A stretch of 64,000 nucleotides of DNA. Origin: Stenotrophomonas cyclobalanopsidis (GTDB lineage Bacteria; Pseudomonadota; Gammaproteobacteria; Xanthomonadales; Xanthomonadaceae). The stretch is from positions 36,681 to 100,680 of the forward strand of contig NZ_VYKI01000008.1 in assembly GCF_008710035.1 (NCBI RefSeq). The letters are read 5' to 3'. This document shows, one piece after another, positions 43,594 to 53,167 of this stretch. The notes beneath the pieces were generated by a model that had not been told where the DNA came from, ran no database searches, and saw nothing but the letters and a program-made list of their open reading frames with translations. Each line of letters starts with the position of its first letter. Positions within the stretch are counted from its first letter, which is position 1. A program made the translations under genes and the position numbers.

Positions 43594-44483
43594 AGGGCTG
43601 CCAAGCGCTCGCGCAGCCATCGATGCGCGGGATCGCGGTGCACGCGCTCGTGCCAGAACAGCATCATCTCGAATCCCGGCACGTTGATCGGTGCCTCCAC
43701 CGCCTTCAACGCAGGGTCAGCCTCCACAAAGCGTGAAGGCATCATCGCGACCAGGTCGGTGCGTAGCAGGGCACTGCGCAGGAACAGGAAGTGCGGCACC
43801 GACAGCACGACCTCGCGGCGTGCACCTACATGCGCCAACGCGCTGTCCGTGTTGCCGTGGAAGCCTCCGCCATCGGGGGACACGATCGCGTGCTGCAACG
43901 CGCAGAACTGCTTCAGCGTCGGTCGCCGCTTCAATTTCGGATGGTCGCGCCGGCCGGCCAGTACATAGCGTTCCTGGAACAGCGGACGCTGATGCAGTGA
44001 CGGCGGCGCTTCAGAAGCGATGTGGATGGCAAGGTCGATCTCACCACGCTCGGCCTGCGCCACCATCTGCGCCGGCGCAAGGCTGACCACCGCCAAGCGT
44101 GTGCCCGGCGCGGCATCGCGGATGCCTGGGAGTGCCGGTAGCACAACGGTGGATTCGCCGAAGTCCGACGCCATGATCCGCCAGGTCTGTTGGGCACTGG
44201 CCGGATCGAATGACTGCACGGGCGCGACGGTGCGCCGGATCGCATCCAGTGCTTCAGCCAGCGGCTCGCGCAGCGCCTCGGCGCGGGCCGTGCAGCGCAT
44301 GCCGCGTGAACCCGGTAGCAGCAGCGGATCATCAAACAGGCCGCGCAGCCGCGCCAGCTGGATGCTGACCGTGGGTTGGGCCAGATGCAGGCGTTCGGCC
44401 GCACGGGTCACGTTCTGTTCTTCCAGCAGCGCCTGCAGGGTCACCAGCAGGTTGAGGTCGATGCGACGCAGGATATTGTCCAT
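43590..44483 (-). CDS. LysR-family transcriptional regulator
   Basis: A 297-residue LysR protein. The N-terminal winged HTH reads LNLLVTLQALLEEQNVTRAAERLHLAQPTVSIQLARL, a NodD-like subfamily style, with an effector domain after. Its divergent neighbour (84-bp gap) is an NAD(P)H quinone oxidoreductase gene, its most likely target. A role in the organosulfur operon on its other side is possible but less likely from orientation. The TAG stop comes from the SMAG array. Confidence 0.93.
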   Translation of the reverse strand: MDNILRRIDLNLLVTLQALLEEQNVTRAAERLHLAQPTVSIQLARLRGLFDDPLLLPGSRGMRCTARAEALREPLAEALDAIRRTVAPVQSFDPASAQQTWRIMASDFGESTVVLPALPGIRDAAPGTRLAVVSLAPAQMVAQAERGEIDLAIHIASEAPPSLHQRPLFQERYVLAGRRDHPKLKRRPTLKQFCALQHAIVSPDGGGFHGNTDSALAHVGARREVVLSVPHFLFLRSALLRTDLVAMMPSRFVEADPALKAVEAPINVPGFEMMLFWHERVHRDPAHRWLRERLAAL

Positions 44484-44567
44484 GGCAATGAGTGCAATTG
44501 CAGGAATTCATTTCAACTATAGCGCGATACTGCCTATCGTCACCGGCATTCCCCACTGTGGTGCTCC

Positions 44568-45347
44568 ATGAACGTTCTGCTTGTCTACGCCCATCCCGAA
44601 CCCACCTCGCTCAACGGCACGCTGAAGGACTTCGCCGTGCAGCGCCTGCAGGCGGCGGGCCATGCCGTGCAGGTGTCAGACCTGTATGCCATGCGCTGGA
44701 AGGCGCCGATCGATGGCGATGACCACCCGGGGCGCGATCCGCAACGCCCTTTCCATGCCTCTCTGGATTCGCGCGAGGCCTATGCCAATGGCCGGCAGAG
44801 TGACGACATCGCCGCCGAACAGGAAAAGCTGCGCTGGGCCGACACGGTCATCCTGCAGTTTCCATTGTGGTGGTTCTCGATGCCGGCCATCCTCAAGGGC
44901 TGGGTCGACCGGGTCTATGCCTATGGCTTCGCCTATGGCGTGGGTGAGCATTCGGACCGCCACTGGGGCGACCGCTATGGCGAGGGCGCGATGGCCGGCA
45001 AGCGCGCGATGCTGGTGGTGACGACCGGTGGCTGGGAGTCGCACTACGCCGCCCGCGGCATCAACGGTCCAATCGATGATCTGCTGTTCCCGATCCAGCA
45101 CGGAATCCTGTTCTATCCAGGTTTCGATGTGCTGCCGCCCCACGTGATCTACCGCAGCAGCAAGGTGGGCGAGCAGAACGTGGCGGACGTGCTGGAAGGT
45201 CTGGGCAGGCGATTGGATGGCCTGGCCGTTGACGCGGTGATTCCATACCGCCGGCAGAACGCAGGGGATTACCTGATTCCCTCGCTGGAGCTGCGGCCGG
45301 GTCTGGCCGAGGGGGCCAAGGGACTTGGCATTCACCAGCGAGGGTGA
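44568..45347 (+). CDS. NAD(P)H-dependent quinone oxidoreductase (flavodoxin_2 fold)
   Basis: A 259-residue NQO1/KefF-like protein. MNVLLVYAHPEPTSLNGTLK gives the FAD site, with DTVILQFPLWWFSMPAILKGW and GKRAMLVVTTGG. It probably performs two-electron quinone or electrophile reduction. It is preceded by the divergent LysR gene and a short AT-richer promoter gap. Confidence 0.92.
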   Translation: MNVLLVYAHPEPTSLNGTLKDFAVQRLQAAGHAVQVSDLYAMRWKAPIDGDDHPGRDPQRPFHASLDSREAYANGRQSDDIAAEQEKLRWADTVILQFPLWWFSMPAILKGWVDRVYAYGFAYGVGEHSDRHWGDRYGEGAMAGKRAMLVVTTGGWESHYAARGINGPIDDLLFPIQHGILFYPGFDVLPPHVIYRSSKVGEQNVADVLEGLGRRLDGLAVDAVIPYRRQNAGDYLIPSLELRPGLAEGAKGLGIHQRG

Positions 45348-45365
45348 ATGGCTGTGGGTGCTCTG

Positions 45366-45417
45366 GTAGCCGTCGACCTTGGTCGACGGAGGGCGCCAAC
45401 CAAGGTTGGCCGCTACC
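45366..45417. repeat. Two SMAG palindromes of different subtypes
   Basis: gtagccgtcgaccttggtcgacgg and gcgccaaccaaggttggccgctac lie back to back between convergent genes. The same two subtypes pair up at 43432-43482. Confidence 0.85.
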
Positions 45418-45422
45418 TAGGT

Positions 45423-46496
45423 TCAGCGTGAGGGTTCCCACCATCGCGTACCCGCCACAGGCGCCTGCATGTCCAGCGCCTGGCCCATCATCGGCGTGGC
45501 CACGGGCACGTTCTTCGCCGCCGCCAGCGCGGTAATCCGCTCGAACGGTTGCTGCCAGGCGTGCAGGGCCAGGTCGAAGGTGCCGTTGTGGATCGGCAGC
45601 AGCCATTTGCCGCGCAGGTCCAGGTGCGCCTGCAGGGTCTGTTCGGGCTGCATGTGCACGAAGGCCCAGCGCTTGTCGTAGGCGCCGGTCTCGATCATGG
45701 TCAGGTCGAACGGGCCGTACTTCTCGCCGATGGCCTTGAAGCCGTCGAAATAGCCGGTGTCGCCGCTGAAGAAGATGCGGAAGTCGCCGTCCTGGATCAC
45801 CCACGAGGCCCACAGGCTGCGATCGCTGTCACCCAGGCCGCGGCCGGAGAAGTGCTGGCCCGGGGTGGCGGTCAGGCGCAGGCCATTGGCCTCGGTCGAC
45901 TGCCACCAGTCCAGCTGCTCGACCTTGGCAGCATCCACGCCCCAGGCAATCAACTGGTCGCCCACGCCCAGCGGCGCGATGAAGCGCGCGGTCTTGCCGG
46001 CCAGCTGCATCACCGCGGCATGGTCCAGATGGTCGTAATGGTTGTGCGAGAGGATCACGCCCGCGATTGGCGGCAGGTCTTCAATGCTGATGGGTGGTGC
46101 GTGGAAGCGTGCCGGGCCCATCCACTGCACCGGCGAGGCACGCTCGGAGAAGACCGGATCGGTCAGCCAGTACTGGCCGCGCAGCTTCAGCAGGATCGTG
46201 GAGTGGCCAAGCCGGAACAGGGTGCGATCCGGTGCGGCGTCCAGCGTGGCACGGTCCAGCGCCTGCACCGGAATCGGCTGCGTGGGCACGGTGCCATTGG
46301 GCTTGTTGAACATGAAGGCCCACCAGATCTCCAGACCATCACGCAGGCCCGTGGCGGGCTTTGGTAAAACATTGCGGAACTTGCCATTGCGGAATTGAGG
46401 CGAGTCCGGGAAGCGGGGCAGGGACCACGACTTGCAGAAGGTGTAGGCGGTCACGGCAAGGGTTCCGATCAGGAGGATGAGGAGCAGGCGCTTCAT
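45423..46496 (-). CDS. MBL-fold hydrolase (NAPE-PLD/UlaG-like)
   Basis: 357 residues from 46496. A signal or anchor helix (LLLILLIGTLAVTAYTF) is followed by a metallo-beta-lactamase domain. The zinc motif SHNHYDHLD is complete, with TPGQHFSGRG, FFSGDTGYF and LPIHNGTFD later. This set fits N-acyl-phosphatidylethanolamine phospholipase D-like proteins. The protein probably faces the periplasm. It is divergent from a TetR gene. Confidence 0.92.
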   Translation of the reverse strand: MKRLLLILLIGTLAVTAYTFCKSWSLPRFPDSPQFRNGKFRNVLPKPATGLRDGLEIWWAFMFNKPNGTVPTQPIPVQALDRATLDAAPDRTLFRLGHSTILLKLRGQYWLTDPVFSERASPVQWMGPARFHAPPISIEDLPPIAGVILSHNHYDHLDHAAVMQLAGKTARFIAPLGVGDQLIAWGVDAAKVEQLDWWQSTEANGLRLTATPGQHFSGRGLGDSDRSLWASWVIQDGDFRIFFSGDTGYFDGFKAIGEKYGPFDLTMIETGAYDKRWAFVHMQPEQTLQAHLDLRGKWLLPIHNGTFDLALHAWQQPFERITALAAAKNVPVATPMMGQALDMQAPVAGTRWWEPSR

Positions 46497-46513
46497 CGGG
46501 GACGTCCGCTGGG

Positions 46514-46529
46514 TACACTGCACAGTGTA
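46514..46529. promoter_or_regulatory. Candidate TetR operator between MBL and TetR genes
   Basis: tacactg-ca-cagtgta is a perfect 7+2+7 inverted repeat close to the MBL start. A second partial site, gtatactggtcggtgtaa (46552-46566 region), lies nearer the TetR start. Confidence 0.5.
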
Positions 46530-46600
46530 GTTTCCGACTTCTGAAAAGTATACTGGTCGGTGTAAAATCTGTGCATCTGTTCAGTTACCAGGCCCCCGCC

Positions 46601-47212
46601 ATGTCCCGTGCTCTGCAACGCCTGACCGACCGCAAACGCGAAGCCATCGTGCGCGCGGCGGTGGAGGAGTTCCGCAGCGCCGGCTTCGAGGCGACCAGCA
46701 TGGACCGCATCGCGGCGGCGGCCGGCGTGTCCAAGCGCACGGTCTACAACCATTTCCCCAGCAAGGAAGCGCTGTTCGGCCACATTCTGGAAGAGCTGTG
46801 GGAAAGCAGCATGGCCGCCGTCGTGCTGCCGTACCGCGCCGACCAGCCGCTGGACGTGCAGCTGCTGCAGCTGATCGGGCAGAAACTTGACCTGCTGGGC
46901 GATGCCAACTTCATCGATCTGGCCCGCGTGGCGATGGCCGAGATCATCCATTCGCCCGAGCGTGCGCAGGCGATTGTCTGCCGCATGGGTGAAAAGGAAG
47001 GCGGCGTGAGCGCATGGATCCGCGCCGCCATCGCCGATGGACGCCTGCGCGAGGTCGATCCGGAATTCGCCGACCACCAGCTGCAGGGCCTGGTGAAGGG
47101 CTTCGCGTTCTGGCCGCAAGTCACCATGGGCCAGCCGCCGCTGGGCCCGGTCGAACGGCGCAAGGTCGCCGAATCGGCGGTGGCCATGTTCCTGGGGTTC
47201 TACGCACGCTGA
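46601..47212 (+). CDS. TetR/AcrR-family regulator
   Basis: 203 residues from ATG 46601; an in-frame start ten codons earlier is less likely because it cuts into the operator region. The HTH ATSMDRIAAAAGVSKRTVYNHF is classic. The C-terminal domain has the form of the AefR-like TetR_C group (FIDLARVAMAEIIHSPE, FAFWPQV). It likely represses itself and the divergent MBL hydrolase gene. Confidence 0.93.
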   Translation: MSRALQRLTDRKREAIVRAAVEEFRSAGFEATSMDRIAAAAGVSKRTVYNHFPSKEALFGHILEELWESSMAAVVLPYRADQPLDVQLLQLIGQKLDLLGDANFIDLARVAMAEIIHSPERAQAIVCRMGEKEGGVSAWIRAAIADGRLREVDPEFADHQLQGLVKGFAFWPQVTMGQPPLGPVERRKVAESAVAMFLGFYAR

Positions 47213-47338
47213 GCTGCGCCTGCGACTGCGACATATCAGCGCATCGCTGTCCACTGACGCAATGTTGTGACGTGATCGCCACCGAGCCGACTTGGCCATC
47301 TGCGACACTGCGTCAGGATTCCACGGCAAGACCGCCCC

Positions 47339-48346
47339 ATGTCCTTTGCGTCGGCGCAGCAGATCAACGAAGTACTGCAGCAGTCCTACGGCATCACCGC
47401 CACCGCGGTGGTCCCGCGCGTGGTGGGCGCCGACGCCAACGCGAGCGTGTTCCGCATCGATGCGCGCGGCAGCCAGTGGTGGTTGAAGTGCCGCAGCTAC
47501 CAGGTGGCGCCGCAGGTGTGGGACGGCCTGCACTGGCTGCGCGGTACGCTGGGCATCGAGGAGATCGTGGCACCGTGGCCGGCCATGACCGGTGGTGCGT
47601 CGGTGCAGCGCTGGGGTCTGCAGTTCACCCTGTTTCCCTATATCGAAGGACAGTCCGGTTTCGAGGCACCGCTGAGTGCGATGCAATGGCGGCGTCTCGG
47701 TGAAGTGCTGCATCGCCTGCACACCGCGCGGTTGCCGCAGGCGCTGGCCGAAGGGTTGCCGCGGCAGTCGCTGTCCTGCGAGGCACTGGATACGGTAGGG
47801 CACTGGCTGCAGGAACCAGCGACCTTGCCGGCCGCGCAGGATCGATGGGGGCGTGCCTTCCACGCGGTGTGGGCGCGGCAGCGCGTGCGCATCGCCGCGC
47901 TGCACCAGCGTGCGCTGGCGCTGCGGCAGGCGCTGGCGGAGCGGGAGCCGCTGCTGCATCCCTGCCATACCGATCTGCACGCGGGGAACCTGTTGATGGG
48001 TCACGACGGGGCGCTGCACCTGATCGACTGGGATGGGCTGTCATTGGCGCCGCGCGAACGCGACCTGATGTTCGTCGGGGCAGCGGTGGGTGGTCGTTGG
48101 GGGCGCGAGCGTCCGCAGGGGTTTGCCGATGGGTATGGCGATGACCTGGGCGATGCGCAGTGGATCGCGTGGTATCGGCATGCGCGCATCCTGCAGGATC
48201 TGGTGGCGTTCCAGCAGATGCTGATGGGGGGCGATGGCGATTACAGGCCACCGCAGCAGCGTCGGCAGGCGCTGCATCACCTGGGGGAGTTGTTCGCGCC
48301 TGGGAATGTGTTCTGTGCGGCGGAGCGGGCTTACAGCGCGATGTAG
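47339..48346 (+). CDS. aph(9): APH(9)-type aminoglycoside (spectinomycin) phosphotransferase
   Basis: A 335-residue kinase-like protein. The start SAQQINEVLQQSYGI, the catalytic loop HPCHTDLHAGNLL (Asp near residue 210), the metal-binding LIDWDGLSLAPRERDLMF and the late WYRHARILQDL align closely, as I recall them, with the Legionella APH(9)-Ia sequence. APH(9)-Ic has been described from S. maltophilia, and this may be it or a relative. No mobile-element signature is adjacent, so it looks like an intrinsic chromosomal gene. Spectinomycin activity is inferred, not shown. Confidence 0.85.
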   Translation: MSFASAQQINEVLQQSYGITATAVVPRVVGADANASVFRIDARGSQWWLKCRSYQVAPQVWDGLHWLRGTLGIEEIVAPWPAMTGGASVQRWGLQFTLFPYIEGQSGFEAPLSAMQWRRLGEVLHRLHTARLPQALAEGLPRQSLSCEALDTVGHWLQEPATLPAAQDRWGRAFHAVWARQRVRIAALHQRALALRQALAEREPLLHPCHTDLHAGNLLMGHDGALHLIDWDGLSLAPRERDLMFVGAAVGGRWGRERPQGFADGYGDDLGDAQWIAWYRHARILQDLVAFQQMLMGGDGDYRPPQQRRQALHHLGELFAPGNVFCAAERAYSAM

Positions 48347-48934
48347 GGCTTCGGCAGGGCTGCGCCCGGCACCTGATCAATGCAACGGCAACGTCAACGT
48401 CAACGTCAACTTCAACTTCAAAAGCGGGCCTTCCGTGGGATGGCGGGGTGGGTCCGGTTGAGGGAGACGCCGTAAACACGTCCATGTAGGCTTGGTCGCG
48501 GCTTGCTCGTGTGCGCTGTCCTGCGCACACGGCAAGACCGGGGTTGGGCGTCCTGCCCAACCCGCCCGAGGCATGCCTCGGGCCCATGCCGCTCACACAC
48601 CCCGCCTTCGACAGACCTCCGCGATCTGTCAGAACGGCATTCTGCTTTGGTGGGTGCCGACCGTTGGTCGGCACGGAGGAATTCATTCGATATCTGATGG
48701 AAAAATCGTGTCGACCAAGGTCGACACCTACCAACCGCCTGTCGCAGTAGAGCCACGCCATGCGTGGATGAATTCATTCGATATCTGACAGATGTGCCGA
48801 CCAACGGTCGACACCCACCACCAGCAGTTCCCAACAGCCGCCATCCCACGGAATGCCGCTCTTGCTCTTGAGGTTGCCGGCCAGCGGCCGGCACTTCCGG
48901 CAGGTGCAGGGCTGCAAGCCCTGCCGAACAACCT
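48347..48934. other. Repeat-rich intergenic region
   Basis: About 590 bases without a supported gene. They hold a hexamer run of the gtcaac/ttcaac type (48382-48420), a set of non-SMAG hairpins (for example 48505-48540) and a cluster of SMAGs. Several open frames cross the region but are repeat artefacts. Confidence 0.7.
48654..48814. repeat. Mosaic of four SMAGs with a 19-bp direct repeat
   Basis: Hairpins lie at 48654-48674, 48708-48731, 48747-48770 and 48794-48814, from at least three subtypes. The same 19 bases, gaattcattcgatatctga, follow the first (48679-48697) and the third (48770-48788). Confidence 0.85.
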
Positions 48935-49858
48935 TTATTCCGCCGGCTTCGCGGCCGCCGTCGCTGCCACGCTCGCGGCGCGCCGCGCCAGCACTGCCTC
49001 GCGATGCGCGATATACGCATTCGCCGCCAGGATGATGCCGGCACCGATCAGCGTCCAACGGTCCACGCTTTCATCAAACAACAGCCAGCCACACAGCGTC
49101 ACCAGCGGCAGCTGCAGGAAACTGATCGGGGTCAGGGCCGATACCTCGCCCAAGCGCAAAGCGCGCGTCCACAGCAGCTGGCCGACCGTACCCATCACGC
49201 CCGTCACCACCAGCCACACCCACGCAACGCCCGTGGGCCAGACCCACACGAACACGGCCGGCACCAGCGACAGCGGCACCCAGAACACGTAGGTGTAGAG
49301 CACCACGGTGTCGGCGCTGTCCACACGGGTCAGCTGCTTGATCTGGATGGCCACCAGCGAACTGAGCAGGGCCGCGGCCACGGCGATCAGGCTGCCGGCG
49401 GAAAAGCCCGCCGTGCCCGGCCGCACGATCACCAGCACGCCGATGAAACCCACCACCACCGCCGCCCAGCGCCGCACGCGCACGGTTTCACCCAGCCACA
49501 GCACCGCGGCGATGGTCACGAACAACGGTGTGGAATAGGACAGCGACACCGCCTGCGCCAGGGGCAGGTGGCCCAGCGCCCAGAACGCGCACAGCATCGA
49601 GCCCAGGCCGATCGCGCTGCGCACGAAATAGCGCGGCAGCTGCTGGGTCTTCAGCGGCGCACGGCCCGGGCGCAGCAGCATCGGCAACAGTGCCAGCAGG
49701 CCGAACGCGTTGCGGAAGAACGCGACTTCCTGGGTCGGCACGTGGCGCGTCGCATAGCGGATGGCGATGGCCATCAGGCCAAACGCCATCGTGCTGGCGA
49801 GCATCAGCAGCGCCGCCCGCGCCGGGGTGGCGAGCGCGGGCCGTGCCGTGGCGTTCAC
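48935..49858 (-). CDS. DMT-superfamily (EamA) transporter
   Basis: About 307 residues with ten predicted helices in two EamA repeats ([17 protein letters not shown]..., then [16 protein letters not shown]...). A GTG at 49858 overlaps the murB stop by GTGA and is preferred over the GTG one codon upstream. Substrate unknown; EamA members export metabolites. Coupled translation with murB is likely. Confidence 0.9.
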   Translation of the reverse strand: MNATARPALATPARAALLMLASTMAFGLMAIAIRYATRHVPTQEVAFFRNAFGLLALLPMLLRPGRAPLKTQQLPRYFVRSAIGLGSMLCAFWALGHLPLAQAVSLSYSTPLFVTIAAVLWLGETVRVRRWAAVVVGFIGVLVIVRPGTAGFSAGSLIAVAAALLSSLVAIQIKQLTRVDSADTVVLYTYVFWVPLSLVPAVFVWVWPTGVAWVWLVVTGVMGTVGQLLWTRALRLGEVSALTPISFLQLPLVTLCGWLLFDESVDRWTLIGAGIILAANAYIAHREAVLARRAASVAATAAAKPAE

Positions 49859-50919
49859 CACTGGGCGCCGAGCAGGCGCGGCTCCGGTTCGATCGGTACG
49901 CCGAATTTCTCCAGCACCGAGGCGGAGATGCGCCGCGCCAGGTCCAGCAATTCGGCGCCGGTGGCGTTGCCGTGATTGACCAGTACCATGGCATGGCTGG
50001 GGGCCACGCCGGCGTCGCCTTCGCGGAAACCCTTCCAGCCGCAGGATTCGATCATCCAGGCCGCCGAGACCTTGCGCTGGTCATCGCGCTCGGCCGGGAA
50101 CACTGGCAGTTCGGGGAAGTGCTGCAGCAGCACGTCCACCTGTTCCAGCGGCAGCACCGGGTTCTTGAAGAAGCTGCCAGCGTTGCCCAGCACGTCCGGG
50201 TCGGGCAGCTTGCGACGGCGGATGGTGATGACCGCATTGGCCACGTCCACCGCGCTGGGCAGTTCCACGCCCTGTGCCTGCAGTTCCTCGCGGATGCCGG
50301 CGTAGTCCATGCGCAGGGCGTGCAGCAGCGGCAGTCTCAGTTCGATGGCGGTGATCAGGTAGCGGTCGGGCTGCCGCTTGAACACGCTTTCGCGGTATCC
50401 GAAGCCACACTGTTCGTTGTCCATGCGCACCCAGGCCTGCTCCTGGCAGTCCCAGGCTTCGACGGTCTGAATGAACTCGCCCACCTGCGCGCCATAGGCA
50501 CCGATGTTCTGGATCGGCGCCGCACCGGCGGTGCCGGGAATCAGCGCGAGGTTTTCCAGGCCGGACAGGCCTTCCTGCAGCGAAAACATCACCAGGCCGT
50601 GCCAGGACACGCCGGCGCCGGCGCGGATCACCGCGTGGTCGGCACGGTGTTCGAGGAAGCTGATGTCGCGGTTGCCGAACACCAGCACGGTGCCCGGCAG
50701 GTCATCGGCGATGAGCACGTTGCTGCCGCTGCCCAGCACCAGCAGCGGGCCATTGGCCACGCTGGGCAGGGCCAGCACCTCCGGCAGCAGGGCAGGGTCG
50801 TGCAGTTCCAGCAGCTGCGCCGCGTTGGCGCGCACGTGGAAAGTGTTCAGCGCCTGCAGCGGGGCGTTTTCGGTAAGGGTCCAGCGCAGCGGTGCGGCGG
50901 AAGTGTCGTGGCCGTTCAT
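49855..50919 (-). CDS. murB: UDP-N-acetylmuramate dehydrogenase MurB
   Basis: MurB reduces UDP-GlcNAc-enolpyruvate to UDP-MurNAc with NADPH and FAD in peptidoglycan synthesis. I start at ATG 50919 ([13 protein letters not shown], 354 residues); the open frame upstream overlaps pyrD and is unsupported. FAD-site motifs [13 protein letters not shown] and [15 protein letters not shown], the catalytic Ser region NAGSFFKNP and a type I length are all present. It lies between pyrD (8-base gap) and the DMT transporter. Confidence 0.97.
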   Translation of the reverse strand: MNGHDTSAAPLRWTLTENAPLQALNTFHVRANAAQLLELHDPALLPEVLALPSVANGPLLVLGSGSNVLIADDLPGTVLVFGNRDISFLEHRADHAVIRAGAGVSWHGLVMFSLQEGLSGLENLALIPGTAGAAPIQNIGAYGAQVGEFIQTVEAWDCQEQAWVRMDNEQCGFGYRESVFKRQPDRYLITAIELRLPLLHALRMDYAGIREELQAQGVELPSAVDVANAVITIRRRKLPDPDVLGNAGSFFKNPVLPLEQVDVLLQHFPELPVFPAERDDQRKVSAAWMIESCGWKGFREGDAGVAPSHAMVLVNHGNATGAELLDLARRISASVLEKFGVPIEPEPRLLGAQW

Positions 50920-50927
50920 GGGCGCGC

Positions 50928-51983
50928 TCACAGCGGCGCCACCGCACCACGGCTGGGCGCTTCGCGGCGGCGACGGATCGCCTCCACGCACTCGGCCACC
51001 AGCGACGGGCCACGGTAGATCAGGCCGCTGTAGCACTGTACCAGGGCGGCACCGGCGGCCATCTTGGCCACCGCGTCGGCGCCGGAGAGGATGCCGCCCA
51101 CGCCCACCAGCGGCACCGATTCGGGCAGGCGCGCGCGCAGGCGACGCAGCACCAGGGTCGACTGGTCCAGCACCGGCGCACCGGACAGGCCGCCGGCCTC
51201 GCTGGCCAGCGGATCGCCAGCGATGCGGCTGCGATCAATGGTGGTGTTGGTGGCGATCACGCCGTCCACCTCCAGTTCCGCCAGCACGCGGGCGGCAGCA
51301 TCGATGTCGCGCTCGCTCAGGTCAGGCGCCACCTTCACCAGCATCGGCACGCGGCGACCGTGCTGCGCGGCCAGGGTTTCCTGGCGGTCACGCAGCTGGC
51401 TGACCAGCTGGCGCAGCGCGGTCTCTTCCTGCAGCTCGCGAAGGCCGGCGGTGTTGGGCGAGGAGATGTTGACGGTGATGTAATCGGCCAGCGCATACAC
51501 CTTGTCCAGGCAGGTGATGTAGTCATCCACCGCCTGCTCGTTGGGGGTGTCCTTGTTCTTGCCGATGTTGATGCCGAGCAGGCCGCGGCGGTTGCGCGCG
51601 CGCTCGACGTTGCGCACCAGCGCATCGACACCGGCATTGTTGAAGCCCATGCGGTTGATGATGGCCTGGTGCGCCGGCAGCCGGAACAGGCGCGGCTTCG
51701 GGTTCCCGTCCTGCGGGCGCGGGGTGATGGTGCCGATCTCGACGAAGCCGAAGCCCAGCGCGAACAAGGCATCGATGTGCTCGCCGTTCTTGTCCAGGCC
51801 GGCGGCCAGGCCGACCGGATTGGGGAAGGTCAGCCCGAACACGGTGCTCGGCATCGGCGCGATGCGTGCGGCCAGCAGCGGCGTGGTGCCAGTGCGGTAG
51901 GCCGTGTCCAGTGCGGACAGGCCGAGGCCGTGGGCGCGCTCGGCGTCGAGCGAGAACAGGAAGGGGCGGGCAAGCGAATACAT
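50928..51983 (-). CDS. pyrD: Dihydroorotate dehydrogenase (quinone), class 2
   Basis: A 351-residue membrane-associated flavoprotein of pyrimidine synthesis, oxidising dihydroorotate to orotate with quinone. The N-terminal short helical region and [25 protein letters not shown], and [14 protein letters not shown] (catalytic Ser of class 2) are present. Near the C-terminus it has [20 protein letters not shown]. It is followed by murB on the same strand. Confidence 0.97.
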   Translation of the reverse strand: MYSLARPFLFSLDAERAHGLGLSALDTAYRTGTTPLLAARIAPMPSTVFGLTFPNPVGLAAGLDKNGEHIDALFALGFGFVEIGTITPRPQDGNPKPRLFRLPAHQAIINRMGFNNAGVDALVRNVERARNRRGLLGINIGKNKDTPNEQAVDDYITCLDKVYALADYITVNISSPNTAGLRELQEETALRQLVSQLRDRQETLAAQHGRRVPMLVKVAPDLSERDIDAAARVLAELEVDGVIATNTTIDRSRIAGDPLASEAGGLSGAPVLDQSTLVLRRLRARLPESVPLVGVGGILSGADAVAKMAAGAALVQCYSGLIYRGPSLVAECVEAIRRRREAPSRGAVAPL

Positions 51984-51991
51984 GCGTCGGT

Positions 51992-52762
51992 TCAGTCCAG
52001 CGTGCCGAGGAAGGCTCGGGTTCGATATTCAAAGGCGACCTGTCCATCCACCGCATGGGCGCTGAACAGGTCCTGCAGCGCAGCCAGCATCGGCGCATGG
52101 CGCGGGTGCCCGGGCTGCGGTGCGTAGGAAGAAGACAGCAGGCGCCCGCGCAGGGCGTCGAAGTCCAGGTGCTGCACGTTGGGCAGCTCGATCATGCCGC
52201 GCAGGCCGGGGCCGAACCAGGCCTGCATGGTGGCATCGTCCTGGTAGCGCTCGGCCACCGCGGTGTAATCGGTGCCGTAGTCCAGCAGCAGCTGCTCGTA
52301 GCCGACCAGGAACGGGCTGGCATCGAGCAGGCGCGAATTCCAGTAGATCAGGGCCAGTCCGCCCGGGTGCAGGAAGCGCTGCCATTCGGCACGCACTGCT
52401 ACGGTGTCGAACCAGTGGAAGGCCTGCGCGGCGCTGACCAGATCGACGCTTGCATCGGCCAGCCCGGTCGCCTCGGCGCGGCCATCGACGGCGCGGAACA
52501 GTGGAAACTGCGGTGCCAGCCACTGCTCGGCGGCTGCGCGCATGGGTGCATTGGGCTCCACCGCCACCAGCGGATGGCCGGCGGCCAGGAACTGGCGGCT
52601 TGAAATGCCGGTGCCCGCACCGATGTCGGCGACGAGCGCCGAGGTGGGCACGGCCATCGACCCGTGCAGCCAGTCCATCAGGGCAGCGGGATAGTCCGGG
52701 CGGTAGCGCACGTAATCGGCGACCCGGCTGCTGAAGCGTTCAGTGCTGTCCGACGCGCTCAT
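51992..52762 (-). CDS. SAM-dependent class I methyltransferase
   Basis: 256 residues from 52762. SAM-binding [26 protein letters not shown] and the post-motif AAQAFHWFD are present. The C-terminal half is not diagnostic. It is similar in style to UbiE/Tam-like methyltransferases that act on small acids. It lies eight bases upstream of pyrD and five bases after the DUF4190 gene. Confidence 0.9.
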   Translation of the reverse strand: MSASDSTERFSSRVADYVRYRPDYPAALMDWLHGSMAVPTSALVADIGAGTGISSRQFLAAGHPLVAVEPNAPMRAAAEQWLAPQFPLFRAVDGRAEATGLADASVDLVSAAQAFHWFDTVAVRAEWQRFLHPGGLALIYWNSRLLDASPFLVGYEQLLLDYGTDYTAVAERYQDDATMQAWFGPGLRGMIELPNVQHLDFDALRGRLLSSSYAPQPGHPRHAPMLAALQDLFSAHAVDGQVAFEYRTRAFLGTLD

Positions 52763-52767
52763 GGCGG

Positions 52768-53052
52768 TCAGTTCGACAGCGTGGCCAGCCAGGCCAGACC
52801 GCCGAAGAACAGGACGATGACCAGCAGGCCCAGGCCCAGCATGATCACGTTCAACCAGCCCAGGATGAGGCCGGTCAGGGCCAGTCCGTCGCCTTCCAGC
52901 TCGGCGGGGCGGCGGCGGATCTCGCTGCGGGCCATGTGCCCGGTGATGATGGCCACGATGCTGGCCACGAAGGGCAGCACGGTCCAGCTGGCGATGCCCA
53001 GCACCAGGCTGAGGACGGCCAGGCCGCTTGTCTGTCGGGGTGCCACGCTCAT
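52768..53052 (-). CDS. DUF4190 membrane protein
   Basis: A 94-residue protein from 53052, where AAGGAGG sits before the start. Two hydrophobic helices (GLAVLSLVLGIASWTVLPFVASIVAII and LALTGLILGWLNVIMLGLGLLVIVLFF) flank GHMARSEIRR, the DUF4190 signature. Function unknown; the protein is in the inner membrane. It is the first gene of a run ending with the DMT transporter. Confidence 0.88.
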   Translation of the reverse strand: MSVAPRQTSGLAVLSLVLGIASWTVLPFVASIVAIITGHMARSEIRRRPAELEGDGLALTGLILGWLNVIMLGLGLLVIVLFFGGLAWLATLSN

Positions 53053-53123
53053 GGGGATCCTCCTTGGCAGTGCACACATGATAGTGCCTGCGGGCCAGCA
53101 AGCCCATGGGCGAGACGGCAGCG

Positions 53124-53146
53124 GTAGCGCCGGGCCATGCCCGGCG
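53124..53146. repeat. SMAG palindrome
   Basis: gtagcgccgggc-cat-gcccggcg lies between the DUF4190 and SDR genes. Confidence 0.85.
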
Positions 53147-53167
53147 AGCGCGGCGCGCGACCCGGGT

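Noticed and set aside
43445-43735. Open frames with repeated PRLASTRANG words near 43.5 kb
   Set aside because: Same cause: translation of the 37-bp SMAG array.
48360-48930. Open frames on both strands through the 48.4-48.9 kb gap
   Set aside because: They cross hexamer repeats and SMAGs, and none shows protein-like composition throughout.
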